From Ooceraea biroi (Eukaryota; Arthropoda; Insecta; Hymenoptera; Formicidae): 64,000 bases of DNA. Each line of letters starts with the position of its first letter. Within the stretch, counting starts at the first letter, position 1. The translations under genes were made by a program, and so were the position numbers. Shown here in pieces: positions 9,126 through 20,415 of this stretch. The notes beneath the pieces were generated by a model. That model saw only the letters and a list, made by a program, of their open reading frames with translations. It ran no database searches and was not told the origin of the DNA. The DNA lies in assembly GCF_003672135.1 (NCBI RefSeq), contig NC_039519.1, forward strand, positions 1,674,001 to 1,738,000. The letters are read 5' to 3'.

Positions 9126-10483
9126 TGACATATAAGTGGGATTTCGTAGCAACGCGCGAGTTAATTGAAAAAGTAAAAATGAATCCCGGCTTATATGTCA
9201 AAAGTGCCAAAATATATAAAAATCAAAATCAGAAAAACTTGGCCTGGACAGAGATAGGAAAAACGTTTCGTCCTCCTTGTTCTGGCAAATAAATTTATTA
9301 TAAATGTCTACTGAAATAACTTGAATTACTTTTATTCCGAGATGTAAAGCTTTTCTAGAAACTTTAATGGAATAATTAGATTGTTAACCTCGCTGATCTT
9401 AATTTTAACAATAAATTATTGTTTCTTTTCTTTAGGAGAAGAAGTAGCAAGAAAATTTAAATCATTAAGAGATATTTTTTGCAAAGAGAGAAGGAAAATT
9501 ATTATGCAACCCAAGTCTGGAACTGGTAATTGCACACAATATAAACCTACATGGGAATTTTATTTAGATCTGCTCTTTTTAGCAGATCATATTGAGCCAA
9601 GAAAGTAAATTTAGTCTGTCTAATAAGCTAAGATCTTATTTCACGTTTTGCAAAATTTAATAATTAAGTGTTATCGATTTCTTAACTTTGTAATATTCTT
9701 ATAATGCGATTTACTTTGTCATAGTCACATATATATTATTACATATCTATGACAACAGAATTATAAAGAAATTCTTTTTATAATTTTTTCTTTTGTTTTT
9801 TGCATTGAGTTTTGTTTCGGTCCCTTCGCAAAGGAACACAGCTTTGAAGCGCGATGCTGTATTTATATTTGAAGTTTGTGTTACATTTTATGCAAAAATC
9901 ATTTAAATTTTAGAACCTACTCAAATATGGGGTATCATCACAATTATGTGATATGAGTTTATCTGAATGTGACGAGAAGGAAAATGCTCCATTAGAATTG
10001 AACACGAGCACAGTCAAGAATGTTGAAATGACAGCTGGTGCTACGCAAATTCCTATAAATGTAAACATGGTCAAAGATGCACTTGATTCAAATATGTGAT
10101 ATAATCAGTGATTCAGATAGTTTAATGTACGAAGAATCAACAGCAGAATCTTCAGGTAAAAAATATGTGCTTTAATGTTCGGTTATATATTAAATTTATT
10201 TTCATTGTCAGATATTCGGCGAAAGATGACGATAAAATATGAGAACAAGGTACCTCCCAGCAACGTGATACGGAAAAGGAAGAAGAATGAGGCATTGGAC
10301 TTAATAGCAAATAATGTTAATAGCTTTGCAAATTTAGCTACTAATTGCATGTCTCAACTATCTGAGAAAGAAGAAGAGAAAGGAAGTGATATGGAAACGT
10401 TTAAAGTAGCACTACAATTCATTCCTGAAGATTGTAAGTTATTATTCATGATAGACGTGTTACGCGTTAGTGAAATATATTGA
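9126..10483 (+). CDS. Harbinger-associated MADF/BESS-domain protein, about four exons
   Basis: This is probably the DNA-binding accessory protein of a PIF/Harbinger transposon. The first exon (ATG near 9126) gives a MADF start, 'MTYKWDFVATRELIEKVK', up to 'LAWTEIGKTF' at about 9260. A second segment after the acceptor TTTAG at 9435 continues with 'FKSLRDIFCKERRK' and 'WEFYLDLLFLADHIEPR' (to about 9600). A third follows 'TTTTAG' at 9913 and is acidic (to about 10099). The last, from about 10211, carries basic 'RKRKKNEALD' and ends with a BESS-like 'FKVALQFIPEDCKLLFMIDV'. The stop is at 10483. Donors are unclear, so the joins are inferred. The gene faces the transposase at 10742-11348. A piece of exon 1 is repeated at about 10530-10580. 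Confidence 0.6.
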
Positions 10484-10741
10484 AAAGGCAAGCGGCCATT
10501 AATATCTGAAACCGATATTATAAACTAAATAAAGTGAAAATGAATCCCGACTTATACGCCAAAAGTACCAAAATATTTGAATACTTATTACTTACGAGTA
10601 TCTCTCTTTCCAATAAACTTATATTACATATGTTTGGCATTGCATAGCTTAATGTTGTTACATTATTGTGTTACAAGAGTTGAATTGTTTTGTTATATAT
10701 TGTATTTTTAAAATAAACATATTATTGTGGCAAGTTAATAT

Positions 10742-11348
10742 TTATTCCTCTAAAAGCACTATTATACTGCCATGGTGCCTGTGCTTTCCAACAGGTGAGA
10801 GAAAGTAGTCTGTTAAAATCTTTTGCTGCTCTATTCTTCGTGATACATTATTACTTCCCAAACGTGTTATCTCGGCAAGAACAGAATTATTTCCTCTCAT
10901 GTTACGCCACTCTCCATTTTCTTGATTCATATTAGGAGGGCAGTACAATTGCCCATTAGGCATATTCATTTCTTTGTCAGTGATTATTATGAAATTATGT
11001 AATATCAACGCTTTGACAACAGCAATAGCATTTTCAGGACTAAGAAATATAGTATTTAAAAGAATTCGCCATCTCACTTTTAAAATACCAAGCGCATTTT
11101 CAATCACTAGTCTTGCACGACTCAGACGATAATTAAAACTATGTTGTTCATCTGTCAGATTGTCTTTTACATATGGACGTAACATGTATAATTTCAACGG
11201 GGAACGTTTCATTGGAAATAAAAGCATAATGTGTTGTAATATCCATATACGGCAAATTGTTTGGAGGAGGTATATCGACTAATCCTTCTTCCAAACCTTT
11301 GGCAAAATCTGTGTTATTCCATACACTTCCATCGCTTAGTGAACCTTA
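10742..11348 (-). pseudogene. PIF/Harbinger transposase, C-terminal part, frameshifted
   Basis: The minus strand shows Harbinger (DDE_Tnp_4-type) signatures: 'SLSDGSVWNNTDFAKGLEEG' and 'DIPPPNNLP', then, after a frame change near 11195, 'LYMLRPYVKDNLT', 'FNYRLSRARLVIENALGIL' and 'VRWRILL'. The last catalytic acidic residue of the family is expected just before or in the 'RLSRARxVIEN' region. An acceptor-like AG sits at the upstream edge, so an earlier exon existed. It is missing because a fold-back MITE begins at 11399. The pair with the MADF gene makes this a two-gene Harbinger relic. Confidence 0.75.
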
Positions 11349-11398
11349 ATATAAAATATGAAAAATTATAGAAAATATAAAATAGACGAAATATATAT

Positions 11399-11832
11399 AC
11401 AGGGTGTCCCAGACCTACCGTATCACCGGGTAATGGTTGATTCCTGAGGTGATTCTGAGACGAATGTTCCTCTTGTAAAATGTCGAGGGTGAGGTAGTTT
11501 CGACGCTACGAAGGGTTGTAGTTATCCTATCCTTGTGTAGAATTTTCCCGCGTTCAGTGATGGTGGGTCGAAGGGGTCCCGCGCATCGCGCACACTTCAA
11601 TTTGAACAGCCGCGAAAAATTAAGATCAAATTGAAGTGTGCGCGATGCGCGGGACTCCTTCGACCCACCGTCACTGAACGCGGGAAAATTCTACACAAGG
11701 ATAGGATAACTACAACCCTTCGTAGCGCTGAAACTACGCCACTCTCGACATTTTGCAAAAGAAACATTCGTCTCAGAATCACCTCAGGAATCTACCATTA
11801 ACCGGTGATACGGTAGGTCTGAGACACCCTGT
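11399..11832. mobile_element. Fold-back MITE 1, 'CAGGGTGTCCCAGACCTACC' ends
   Basis: Two ~200-bp arms (about 11399-11605 and 11625-11832) are inverted copies around a short 'GCCGCGAAAAATTAAGATC' centre. Ends read TACAGGGTGTCCCAGACC and its reverse, set in TATA-rich sequence, which suits a TA target duplication. Two mirrored 61-codon open frames are just the palindrome read on one strand. Confidence 0.85.
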
Positions 11833-11850
11833 ATATACTATATATACATA

Positions 11851-12755
11851 TACAGGGTGTTAAATTTCAAACGTAATAGGTGGAATATCTCGTAAACAAT
11901 GCATTTTAGAAAAAAATGTTTTCTACAAAAGTTATAGGGTTTCGGAGGGAACATAACATAGTAATATTCATATAACCTTGGGCGGCGCCTCCAAGGTCAA
12001 GTGGAGGTGAGAATGAATTTTTTAAATGGAAACCCATATTTTTTATTATTACATCTTTTTCTACTAATTAATTTGAACAACTTTTGTCTAAAGCATTTTT
12101 TTATTAACCTAATATTTTTTAAGATATTCAAGAAAAACTTGATAACTCTTTCAACATTTAGTTTACGATATTGAAGATTAAATGACGGAACGAAAGATTC
12201 AGAAAAGAAAAAATAAAATAATTAATGAAGCAAATAAGAAATAGACTTTATTAATAAATCTTCATTCAAAAATGAAAGAATTTTTGCAAAAAGAATTTTT
12301 AGAAAAAGTAACGAAGTCAACCAAATTCTTTCAATTTTGAATGAAGATTTATTAATAAAGTCTATTTCTTATTTGCTTCATTAATTATTTTATTTTTTCT
12401 TTTCTGAATCTTTCGTTCCGTCATTTAATCTTCAATATCGTAAACTAAATGTTGAAAGAGTTATCAAGTTTTTCTTGAATATCTTAAAAAATATTAGGTC
12501 AATAAAAAAATGCTTTAGACAAAAGTTGTTCAAATTAATTAGTAGAAAAAGATGTAATAATAAAAAATATGGATTTCCATTTAAAAAATTCATTCTCACC
12601 TCCACTTGACCTTGGAGGCGCCGCCCAAGGTTATATGAATATTACTATGTTATGTTCCCTCCGAAACCCTATAACTTTTGTAGAAAACATTTTTTTCTAA
12701 AGTACATTGTGTACGAGATATTCCACCTGTTACGTTTGCAATTTAACACCCTGTA
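11851..12755. mobile_element. Fold-back MITE 2, 'CAGGGTGTTAAATTTC' ends
   Basis: A ~905-bp palindrome has ~440-bp arms meeting near 12305. Ends read TACAGGGTGTTAAATTTC and the reverse. Blocks such as 'TTGGGCGGCGCCTCCAAGG' and 'ACATAGTAATATTCATATAA' are mirrored. It is non-coding. It lies next to MITE 1 and a third 'TACAGGGTG' end at 12755. Confidence 0.85.
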
Positions 12756-12989
12756 TACAGGGTGATTCGTATTAAGTGACCGATTTAATTATTAGTGCAA
12801 TTTGAAGACGTATGAAAAAAGAGTTTATACCGATATGTTCAGTACAAAGGGGGACACCATATAACGGATACGATTATTTCATGAGTGGAGGCGTTGAGGA
12901 CATTTCAAAGTCAACTTCTTTTTTTTAATGAGATGCTGTATTTCTTATTTTATAGGATAGTAGCCCTTTTTAATATAAATTCAATAATA
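12755..12989. repeat. Single end of another 'CAGGGTG' element
   Basis: The sequence starts TACAGGGTGATTCGTATTAAG and continues to the TA at which a mariner is inserted. No matching right end was found, so it is a fragment. No gene. Confidence 0.45.
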
Positions 12990-14273
12990 TTAGGTTGTTC
13001 ATTAAGTTCTGCGGTTTTCTTGATAGATAGCGTTTGTCCATTGAAAAAAATAGCATGCATCGCCTGAACCGCGAATTGCCGCATACTCCGTGACAGGTTA
13101 GACAACGCTTGACATTTCGCCAGAGTCTTTGTTGTGTTTTGACGTGTTACGTGTACGCGCTATTCATTGAAAATGGAGGATCAAAAGGTGCATTTTCGGC
13201 ACATTTTGCTATTTTTCTTCCGCAAAGGAGTAAAAGCGACGGACGCACAACGTGAGATATGTGGCGTGTACGGGGACTCGGCCATAAGCGCTGACACTTG
13301 TCAGCGTTGGTTTGCGCGCTTTCGTTCCAGAGATGTGAACGTCTCCGATGCTGCTCGCTCCGGTCGTCCATCCATCACTGACGACGACCAAATCGTGGCC
13401 GCAATCAAAGCAGACCGACACCTGACGACGCGAGAGATCGCGGAGCGTTTCGACATCGCCCATACAACGGTTGCGCAGAGATTAAAACGGCTTGGGATGT
13501 CGAAAAAAGCAAATGTTTGGGTCCCTCACGAGCTCACCGAAAAGAACATTTTGGACCGCGTCATGATCTGTGAATCCCTGCTGAAATGGAACTCGCTGGA
13601 GGCCTTTCTCAAACGGGTGGTCACGGGAGATGAAAAATGGGTGGCATATAACAACATTCGATGCAAGCGGTCATGGTACGGTCCGGGTGAGTCGTCACAA
13701 TCGGTTGCCAAAGCGGATTTGCATCCGAAGAAAGTGATGCTGAGTGTGTGGTGGGATTGGCGAGGCGTCCTGTACTTCGAGCTGCTTCCGCGCGGTCAGA
13801 CCATCGACGCCGAGAAGCATTGCGCTCAGTTAGAAAAATTGAAGCAGGCAGTGGCGGAGAAGCGGCCGGAATTGGCGAACAGGAAGGGCGTTGTCTTCCA
13901 CCACGACAACGCCAAACCACACTGCTTTGGTGACCAAGAAGAAGTTGAAGTGCTTTGGCTGGGAAGTCATGCAGCACCCACCGTACTCCCCAGACCTTGC
14001 GCCGTCGGATTACCATCTGTTCCGGTCACTCCAAAACAATCTCGACGGGCAGCGCTTTAATTCAGTGGACGATATTCAAACGTACTTGAAGGACTTTTTC
14101 GCGCAGAAGTCGCGCGACTTCTACAAACGCGGCATTATGTCCCTTCCAGAACGTTGGCAGAAGGTGGTCGATCAAGATGAACAATACATTCTAGATTGAA
14201 TAAATGTGTAAGTACAATAGATTTATGTTTTAATTTAGGGCAAAAAAACCGCAGAACTTAATGAACAACCTAA
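12990..14273 (+). mobile_element. Full-length mariner element
   Basis: The terminal inverted repeats read TTAGGTTGTTCATTAAGTTC at the left and its complement at the right, ~29 bp with little mismatch. TA dinucleotides flank it at 12988-12989 and 14274-14275. Its 1284-bp length is usual for mariner. It contains one transposase gene on the plus strand, inactivated by a frameshift. Confidence 0.95.
13173..14199 (+). pseudogene. mariner transposase (DD34D type), one frameshift
   Basis: The ATG at 13173 opens a mariner transposase that would cut and paste the element at TA sites. Visible motifs: N-terminal HTH region 'FRKGVKATDAQREICGVYG', 'SGRPS', second HTH 'TTREIAERFDIAHTTVAQRL', the mariner signature 'WVPHEL', 'VVTGDEKWV' with the first catalytic Asp, and 'HDNAKPH' with the second. 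The frame changes at about 13918, inside 'CCACACTG', where a CA dinucleotide appears lost. The +1 frame then continues with 'VMQHPPYSPDLAPSDYHLFR', which has the third catalytic Asp, to a stop at 14199. All three catalytic residues survive, so the frameshift is the only visible lesion. Confidence 0.92.
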
Positions 14274-14399
14274 TACATTACATAAAAACATTCAAGGGCA
14301 ATCAAGGCCAAAAATACATGATAAAATAAAATTCAAATGTATTTAGGTGTATGTAGGTTTTTTAATATATAGGGTACTCATTTTATTTTATTCTAAACG

Positions 14400-14812
14400 T
14401 CACCGAACGGCGACGGCGAAGACGTTGCACCACGTCGCTGGACGACGACGGGGACGACGTTGCACCACGTCGCCAGACGACGACGGGGACGACGTTGCAC
14501 CACGTCGCCGGACGGCGACGGCGAAGACGTTGCATCACGTCACCGGTCGGCGACGGCGAAGACGTTGCACCACGCCGCCGGACGATGACAGGGACGACGT
14601 TGCACCACGTCGCCGGTCGGCGACGGCGACGACGTTGCACCACGTCGCTGGACGACGACGGGGACGACGTTGCACCACGTCGCCGGACGGCGACGGCGAC
14701 GATGTTGCACCACGTCGCCGGACGATGACGGGGCGATGTTGCACCACGTCGCCGGACGGCGATTGGGACGACGTTGCACCATGTCAACGACGACAATGTT
14801 GCACGACAATAT
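14400..14812. repeat. Minisatellite, 35-bp unit, about 11-12 copies (array 2)
   Basis: The unit is GACGTTGCACCACGTCGCCG followed by GACGRCGACGGSGAM. Copies vary at a few positions (GCCGG/GCTGG/GCCAG; GACGGGGAC/GGCGAA). The same core appears in the array at 4389-4680. Long Arg/Ala/Asp-rich open frames on both strands are products of the GC-rich repeat. Confidence 0.95.
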
Positions 14813-14814
14813 CC

Positions 14815-15248
14815 AATCCAATAAGTTCATTCAAGCGACGCGGTAGCGAACAAAACAAAATTATCGTTATACAACACTTGTATCCGCAATATCCATAGAA
14901 AATAAAAAACTCTTTCAGAGATAACTAACAGACTGATATCTCTCTTCCTTTTTCATTCTCCACTTATGCCCGGTTTCTTCATACCTTTCAATAGCTATCT
15001 TCCAGATAACTGAAAATTTATTTCGTCATTGAAACCTCTGATTACGTATTTAACGGATAGCTATTCTTCATACTACTCACTTTTGACATAAAGTGTCTAG
15101 AATGTTATCAAGAGACACGGTAGTGTCTCGTGCCAAGTATACGCGCAGCGAGACCGCACCGTGACACTATTACGCGAAGCGACGCTTTCGCAGACACTCA
15201 GATTATTAGATCTCAATAACCGCTGAACGGATCAAGTTCAGAGTAGGC
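14815..15248. other. Intergenic stretch with a short hairpin, no gene
   Basis: It contains 'AAGCGACGCGGTAGCG' (also at 1853) and the hairpin 'AGACACGGTAGTGTCT' near 15112, with 'GCCAAGTATACGCGC' after it. No coding signal was recognised. Confidence 0.5.
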
Positions 15249-16365
15249 TCAATGGATAGGGTTCGATTTGCATAAGAAAAGTGTTTTCATTTTTCTACTA
15301 CGTGTCCTACGAGCGGAGATATTGCGATGCAAAAGTCGAATATCATCTGTTATAATCGTGAACGATAAACCGTATAAATACAAATGAAATTTTTCCACAG
15401 CCTTTACTATTGCTAACATTTCCAACTTAAAACTGTGGTAATTCATTTCAGCAGTATTGGTCGATCAACTATAATACGCTACTGGCGCCCATGAGTTATC
15501 CTTCTGCTTTTGCAGTAAAATTGCGCCTAAGCCTAAGCTGCAAGCATCTGTGTGCAACTCTGTCTCAACGGACGGATCATACAACCGGAGTACTCTGATC
15601 TGATGGAAGCTATCTTTCAAATCTATTAACGTGAATACCGACCTGTGAGACAGACCCGTCAAGCAATCCTCTATCAACAGAAAAGTATTTCTGTTTCTGT
15701 ACCCTGCTATTCAAAGGTCGCAAATTTACACAAAGTCGCATCTTTCCGTTCTTCTTCCTCACCGGTACTACCCGGGCACAATATGGCGAAGCGCTTGGTT
15801 GAATAATCCCTCGCTTTAATAAATCATCTGTTATTTTACAAATTTCAATTCACTCATTATACGCCAACCGTCGGGGCGCGTAAGCATAAATCGAATCATC
15901 TTTCAAATTTACTCGCACTACGTAATCATCGTTTATCGGCGTTACTTCTCGCTGCTCGATATCTAAAAATAATTTTTTCAACCGCTGTTTGTGTTCTTGC
16001 TCGAAATCTATCACGCTATCGTCTATTATATCGCTTAACGACTGATTCGTCGAATCCTCGTCAACACAGAGAGACAAGTACGAAAACAAGTTTATATTTC
16101 CCGGATCCTTGTCTGTCGCAGGCTTATATACTAAAGTTAGTTTTTCATTCTGCAAGAAATCTCGACCTAATATTATGTCCCCTTCGAACGCGTCGTTTTT
16201 CAAAACGTGAAAATCGATTTTAAATTTAACGTTTCCTAGCTCCACGACCGAGAATTCTGCTCGCGATACGCCTACAATATTTATCGGATTAGTACTCAGA
16301 TTCCTTAATTTTCTAGTTACCGGAATTAATTTATCGCCCGTATGTTCCACGTATCTCTTGTACAC
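15249..16365 (-). pseudogene. Ty3/gypsy pol relic: protease end, RT start, RNase H
   Basis: Read on the minus strand, the upstream part continues the gag-protease frame and shows the retropepsin end 'DIILGRDFLQNEKL', then an acidic linker. After a stop at 15850 the frame continues with RT N-terminal 'LKRGIIQPSASPYCARVVPV', 'KMRLCVNLRPLN' and, in another frame, 'VFTLIDLKDSFHQI' (RT motif A region). It then jumps straight to RNase H 'TELHTDACSLGLGAILLQKQ' and 'HSFKLEMLAIVKAVEKFHLY'. The palm with YxDD is deleted. Integrase and the 3' LTR are not present. The element is a dead, internally deleted gypsy. Confidence 0.85.
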
Positions 16366-16380
16366 ATTAAAGCTAACAAA

Positions 16381-17367
16381 TTAAACGGGCCTTCCCGTGT
16401 CCATCAAAGCAAGTAACTCACATTCTTTGTCGCCTAGTTTGTTCACCTTCACGTACGGACTCTCGATTTCCAGCCTGTTCTCCGCCTCGTTGATTGCAGC
16501 CACAGTATCATCTGCCGATGGATCCTGCTTCACACTTGCTGCTGCAACCACCCTCGGAGATTGCGTCGGTGCCAGCTGCTTGACTCCTTTCTTCTCTCGT
16601 GCAGGACATTCGTAGAATCGATGACCTTGCTCCTTACAGTTGAAACACGTAAGCGCTCCTTTGCACTCCTGATAGGTGTGCCCCTCCTTGTCGCAATTCT
16701 TACAACCACCTTTCGGCTCCTTCGACTGCTTCTGCTTCGATCCAGCCACGTTCGACCATTTTCTGTCCGGATCAATGGCACCCTCCGAGATTTGACGCAT
16801 TCTGTCCAGGAAAACAACCACTGACTCCTCTGCGATAAACAACGCGGTAGCTCGAAGCAAAGCCTGATTGATTCCACCGATGAGCAGATGTATCGCATCC
16901 TTCTCTGGTAGGTCTAATCTGTTAATGAGAGCAAGCTTCTCTATCGCATACTGGTCGAATGATTCTTTGGTTGGAATCCATCTCCTTGCCTTGATCTTCT
17001 GCATAGCCTTATAGAACGGGATTTTTCTATCAATCAGTTTTAGCAATTCCCGTCGGAGACTATTCCACGACTCGAGCGCTGCTCCATTCTGCATCTCATA
17101 TCAACGGCGTGTAGTATTCACCAATTTGCTCGACGCCGCTAACAATGTGACACTGCCCGGCGCTCCATGCACCTGAGCTAATTTGTCGACTCTTCTGATC
17201 CATGCGGTTACATTATCCTCCTCCGCCCCTGCGACCTCAGGTATTTGAGTCGCCAGGCATGTGACCAAATTCCCGGATGGCAAACTCTCCGATGTCCGGG
17301 TCCTTCCCAAACTCGCAGGTGAAGACCTAGCTGGCTGTACGGAATCCGAAGATGGCTCTCCTGCCAT
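16381..17367 (-). pseudogene. Ty3/gypsy Gag with zinc knuckles and protease start
   Basis: One reading frame runs from about 17367 to 16381 with a TGA at 17101-17103 and a TAA at 16381, then continues in frame into the pol relic. It encodes a capsid-like region ('WNSLRRELLKLIDRKIPFY', 'KARRWIPTKESFDQYAIEKL'), then two CCHC knuckles ('CKNCDKEGHTYQEC' and 'CFNCKEQGHRFYEC') that bind RNA. It ends in the protease active site 'LALMDTGRPV' with catalytic Asp-Thr-Gly. Gag would form the particle and the protease would cut the polyprotein. Stops make it inactive. Confidence 0.87.
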
Positions 17368-17916
17368 CGACGTACCGTGCTCCTGTCTCTGGGCCAGCCG
17401 GGTTCACTCCTCCTCTTCCGGCCAACAATTGTATCAATAACGTAAACTGTTGTTGCTGCTGCTGTAAAAACTGCTGGAACATCCCAACGGTTACGGCCTG
17501 ATCGCTCTGAATTCCTCCTGGAAAACGTTCTTGCTCCGGAGCCAGTTCCCTTCTTGGCTCCTCTCTATTTCCTCCGATGCTCCTAGATGCTCCGTTGAAG
17601 GGCTAGCTCTCTCAATATGCGACATGATCGCGTCAATCAATTCGTTTCGCTAGCTATTAGTAGACCATATCCCCGTGCTTCCTCACGGAGGTCCTCCAGC
17701 GACAGGTGCTCCAATCTTTCGCGATCCATGTTGGATTTGGCTCGTGTTCGCACCATTCACCACTGACTCTAATCGCGTCGAAATCGTCACGTCCTCCGTC
17801 GGTCCGCTTCTCCACGGATATCTCTCTCCCGACTCGATACGACTTCGATCTCGCGATCTCTATTGGATTACCGGCGATCTTCCTCGCGATCCCGATCCCA
17901 CTTCTGATATAAAAAC
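17368..17916 (-). other. gypsy 5' untranslated/leader region
   Basis: This lies between the LTR and gag on the minus strand. Just inside the LTR the strand reads 'ATCAGAAGTGGGATCGGGAT', a plausible primer-binding region ('TGGGATCG'), though the tRNA was not identified. CAG/CTG-rich Gln codons occur near 17440-17470. Mirrored open frames here are not supported as genes. Confidence 0.5.
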
Positions 17917-18123
17917 TGTAGGTTTCAACACTCAATTTAAGAAATACAACAGTTTATTTGAATAATGTACGAACACGGATTACAATTGATTCTCTGACTT
18001 CCGCACGCTGACACGTCGTAACGGCAAGTGTCGCTCGGTATTTCGGCATCGGATAAATAGCGCTTATAATATTTGTCTCTTCGAGGGCGACACGTATCAC
18101 GCCCAGTACCGTAGTCACGAACA
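17917..18123 (-). mobile_element. gypsy 5' LTR, 207 bp
   Basis: On the minus strand it begins TGTTCGTGACTACGG and ends TGAAACCTACA, giving TG...CA ends of an LTR directly upstream of the leader and gag. An 'AATAAA' signal is visible ('TTCAAATAAACTG'). The partner 3' LTR was not found within the window. Confidence 0.7.
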
Positions 18124-18151
18124 TTTTATTGGAAGCCTTACAGTTCAATTA

Positions 18152-19043
18152 TTGGCATTTATTTCAGACACTCCAGCCCGGGCTTTTCTGAAATGTACTA
18201 AAGGGCATAACGGATATAATGCTTGTGAACGGTGTACAATTACTAGAGAGCTAATTAGAGTAGGAAACTCTTCAAGAATAATTTATCCCGATTTGGAGTG
18301 TCCGAAATGTACAAAATTATCATTTTTTGAACAAGAAGATCGTGGTCATCATACCGGTGTCTCACCACTTGTCAATATAATTCCTCAGATAGATTTTACG
18401 AAAGTATTTGTCTTAGATCATATGCACCTCTTTTTTAATGGAATTATGAAAAATTAATAGATTTATGGATGAGAGGCCCGTTGAGTATTAGAATAAGTCG
18501 ACTTCAAAAAATAAAAATTTCAAAGAGACTTTTGCATCTCCACGCTCATATTCCTTCTGAATTTCAACGAAAGCCGAGAACAATTTTTGAATATTTAAAA
18601 TAGAAAGCAACAGAATTTAGATTTTTTACATTATATTGTGGCCCAATTGTTTTAAAAGGCATTCTTTAAAAAACATTATACGATTACATTTTGTTATTTC
18701 ATGTTGCATGTTGAATAGTATGCAGTGAAAAATTCGCTTTAATCCATAACGCAATAGCAAAAAATGTTTTAAAAGATTTGTTATGATGCCGTATCTATAT
18801 GGACCGCAATCTCAAGTTATAAATGTACACAATTTATTGCATGTAGCTGATGACGTGACGAATTTCAATTGCTCCTTAAGTAAAATAAGTTGTTTTCCAT
18901 TCGAAAATAAACTTGGAAATATGAAACGTCTTCTTCGTTCAGCTAATAAACCTCTGGCGCAAGTATGTCGTAGGCTATATGAACAAAATATAGTTATGAA
19001 TAAAAATATACGCATTATTGATAATAAAATACTCAAAAAATAG
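18152..19043 (+). pseudogene. CACTA-like (Transposase_21/DUF4218-type) transposase relic
   Basis: The plus strand shows a broken coding region. 'DTPARAFLKCTKGHNGYNAC' with 'CERC' and a 'CPKC' pair is followed by 'FVLDHMHLFFNGIMK'. The frame changes near 18455 to 'LIDLWMRGPLS', and 'PSEFQRKPRTIFEYLK' then meets a TAG (about 18601) before 'KATEFRFFTLYCGPIVLKGI'. After a further break come 'INVHNLLHVADDVTNF' and 'ISCFPFENKLGNMKRLLRSA'. The order and the 'FPFEN.L..MKRL' block recall insect relatives of CACTA transposases. The superfamily call is from memory and moderately sure. No element ends were identified. Confidence 0.55.
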
Positions 19044-19130
19044 TGCATAATAATAAAATTTCTATACAAAAAAATCAATGGCATCATTACACAATTACAA
19101 CAAAACGAAAAGATAATATAGTACCACTGA

Positions 19131-19492
19131 TATACGGGGTGTACGAAAAGTCCCGGACCCCATAATTATTTTGAAAACTAAGCATTTCTGAGGAAAATGT
19201 TTCATACGAAACTTGTAAGGTTTTAAGTGGCGCATTACATAGTTATATTTGCGTGACCTTGAAAAACGTTGCCAAGGTCACATGAAGGTCACCTTCAATT
19301 TCTTAAATGGAACCCCCTATTTTTCAATACATATTCTTGTAGCTTACCTTGAGAGCTTTTCAAAACACTAAAATTAAGTTACTTCTCATTAAGTACTTTC
19401 CGAGTTATGAGGCTTGAAAGTTACAGTTACCGCCGGCATTAGTATTAACCAAGGTGTACCGCGTGGAAGTTGCACGGTCGGATTTACACCTC

Positions 19493-19552
<60 letters not shown>

Positions 19553-19842
19553 CAGCAGAGATAAGGACCCCACGGTTCGTCACTCCCGTAGTATTTAATG
19601 ACTCCAAACCCTCTCTGCCCTCTGAATTCTGACAATGTGCTAAACAATTATGGAAACTTAACACTGCATTTCTACAACATTCCCTAAAACAGAAAAAGTA
19701 ATGTTCGGAGCGCGCACGGAGCAGACGGATGGTCCTATGCCAGTGGTACCAGTTATAACTTGCCGAGAATCAAAGGAGGTATACGCATACAAAGAAAAGA
19801 TACGTACATGTGCTTCGCCGAAGCGCATCAACGTACGCGTCA

Positions 19843-19873
<31 letters not shown>

Positions 19874-19995
19874 CACACACACGCGCGCACACACACATTC
19901 ATACACACTTATACACTCATACACGCACAGCAGAGAGGGTTTGGAGTCATTAAATACTACGGGAGTGACGAACCGTGGGGTCCTTATCTCTGCTG

Positions 19996-20053
<58 letters not shown>

Positions 20054-20415
20054 GAGGTGTAAATCCGACCGTGCAACTTCCACGCGGTACACCTTGGTTA
20101 ATACTAATGCCGGCGGTAACTGTAACTTTCAAGCCTCATAACTCGGAAAGTACTTAATGAGAAGTAACTTAATTTTAGTGTTTTGAAAAGCTCTCAAGGT
20201 AAGCTACAAGAATATGTATTGAAAAATAGGGGGTTCCATTTAAGAAATTGAAGGTGACCTTCATGTGACCTTGGCAACGTTTTTCAAGGTCACGCAAATA
20301 TAACTATGTAATGCGCCACTTAAAACCCTACAAGTTTCGTATGAAACATTTTCCTCAGAAATGCTTAGTTTTCAAAATAATTATGGGGTCCGGGACTTTT
20401 CGTACACCCCGTATA
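19131..20415. mobile_element. Fold-back element with mirrored (GT)n/(CA)n
   Basis: Arms of about 485 bp (19131-19617 and 19931-20415) are inverted copies starting TATACGGGGTGTACGAAAAG. Each contains 'CAAGGTCACATGAAGGTCAC' and a microsatellite, (GT)n at 19497-19552 and (CA)n at 19996-20052. The ~310-bp centre is unique and has CA/CGCA repeats near 19850-19900. His/Thr- and Cys/Val-repeat open frames are microsatellite artefacts. Confidence 0.9.

Noticed and set aside
14347..14898. 183-codon plus-strand frame and several overlapping frames on both strands
   Set aside because: The frames follow the 35-bp GC-rich minisatellite and have no start or splice context.
19389..20157. His/Thr and Cys/Val repeat proteins
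   Set aside because: They are translations of (CA)n and (GT)n inside a fold-back element.
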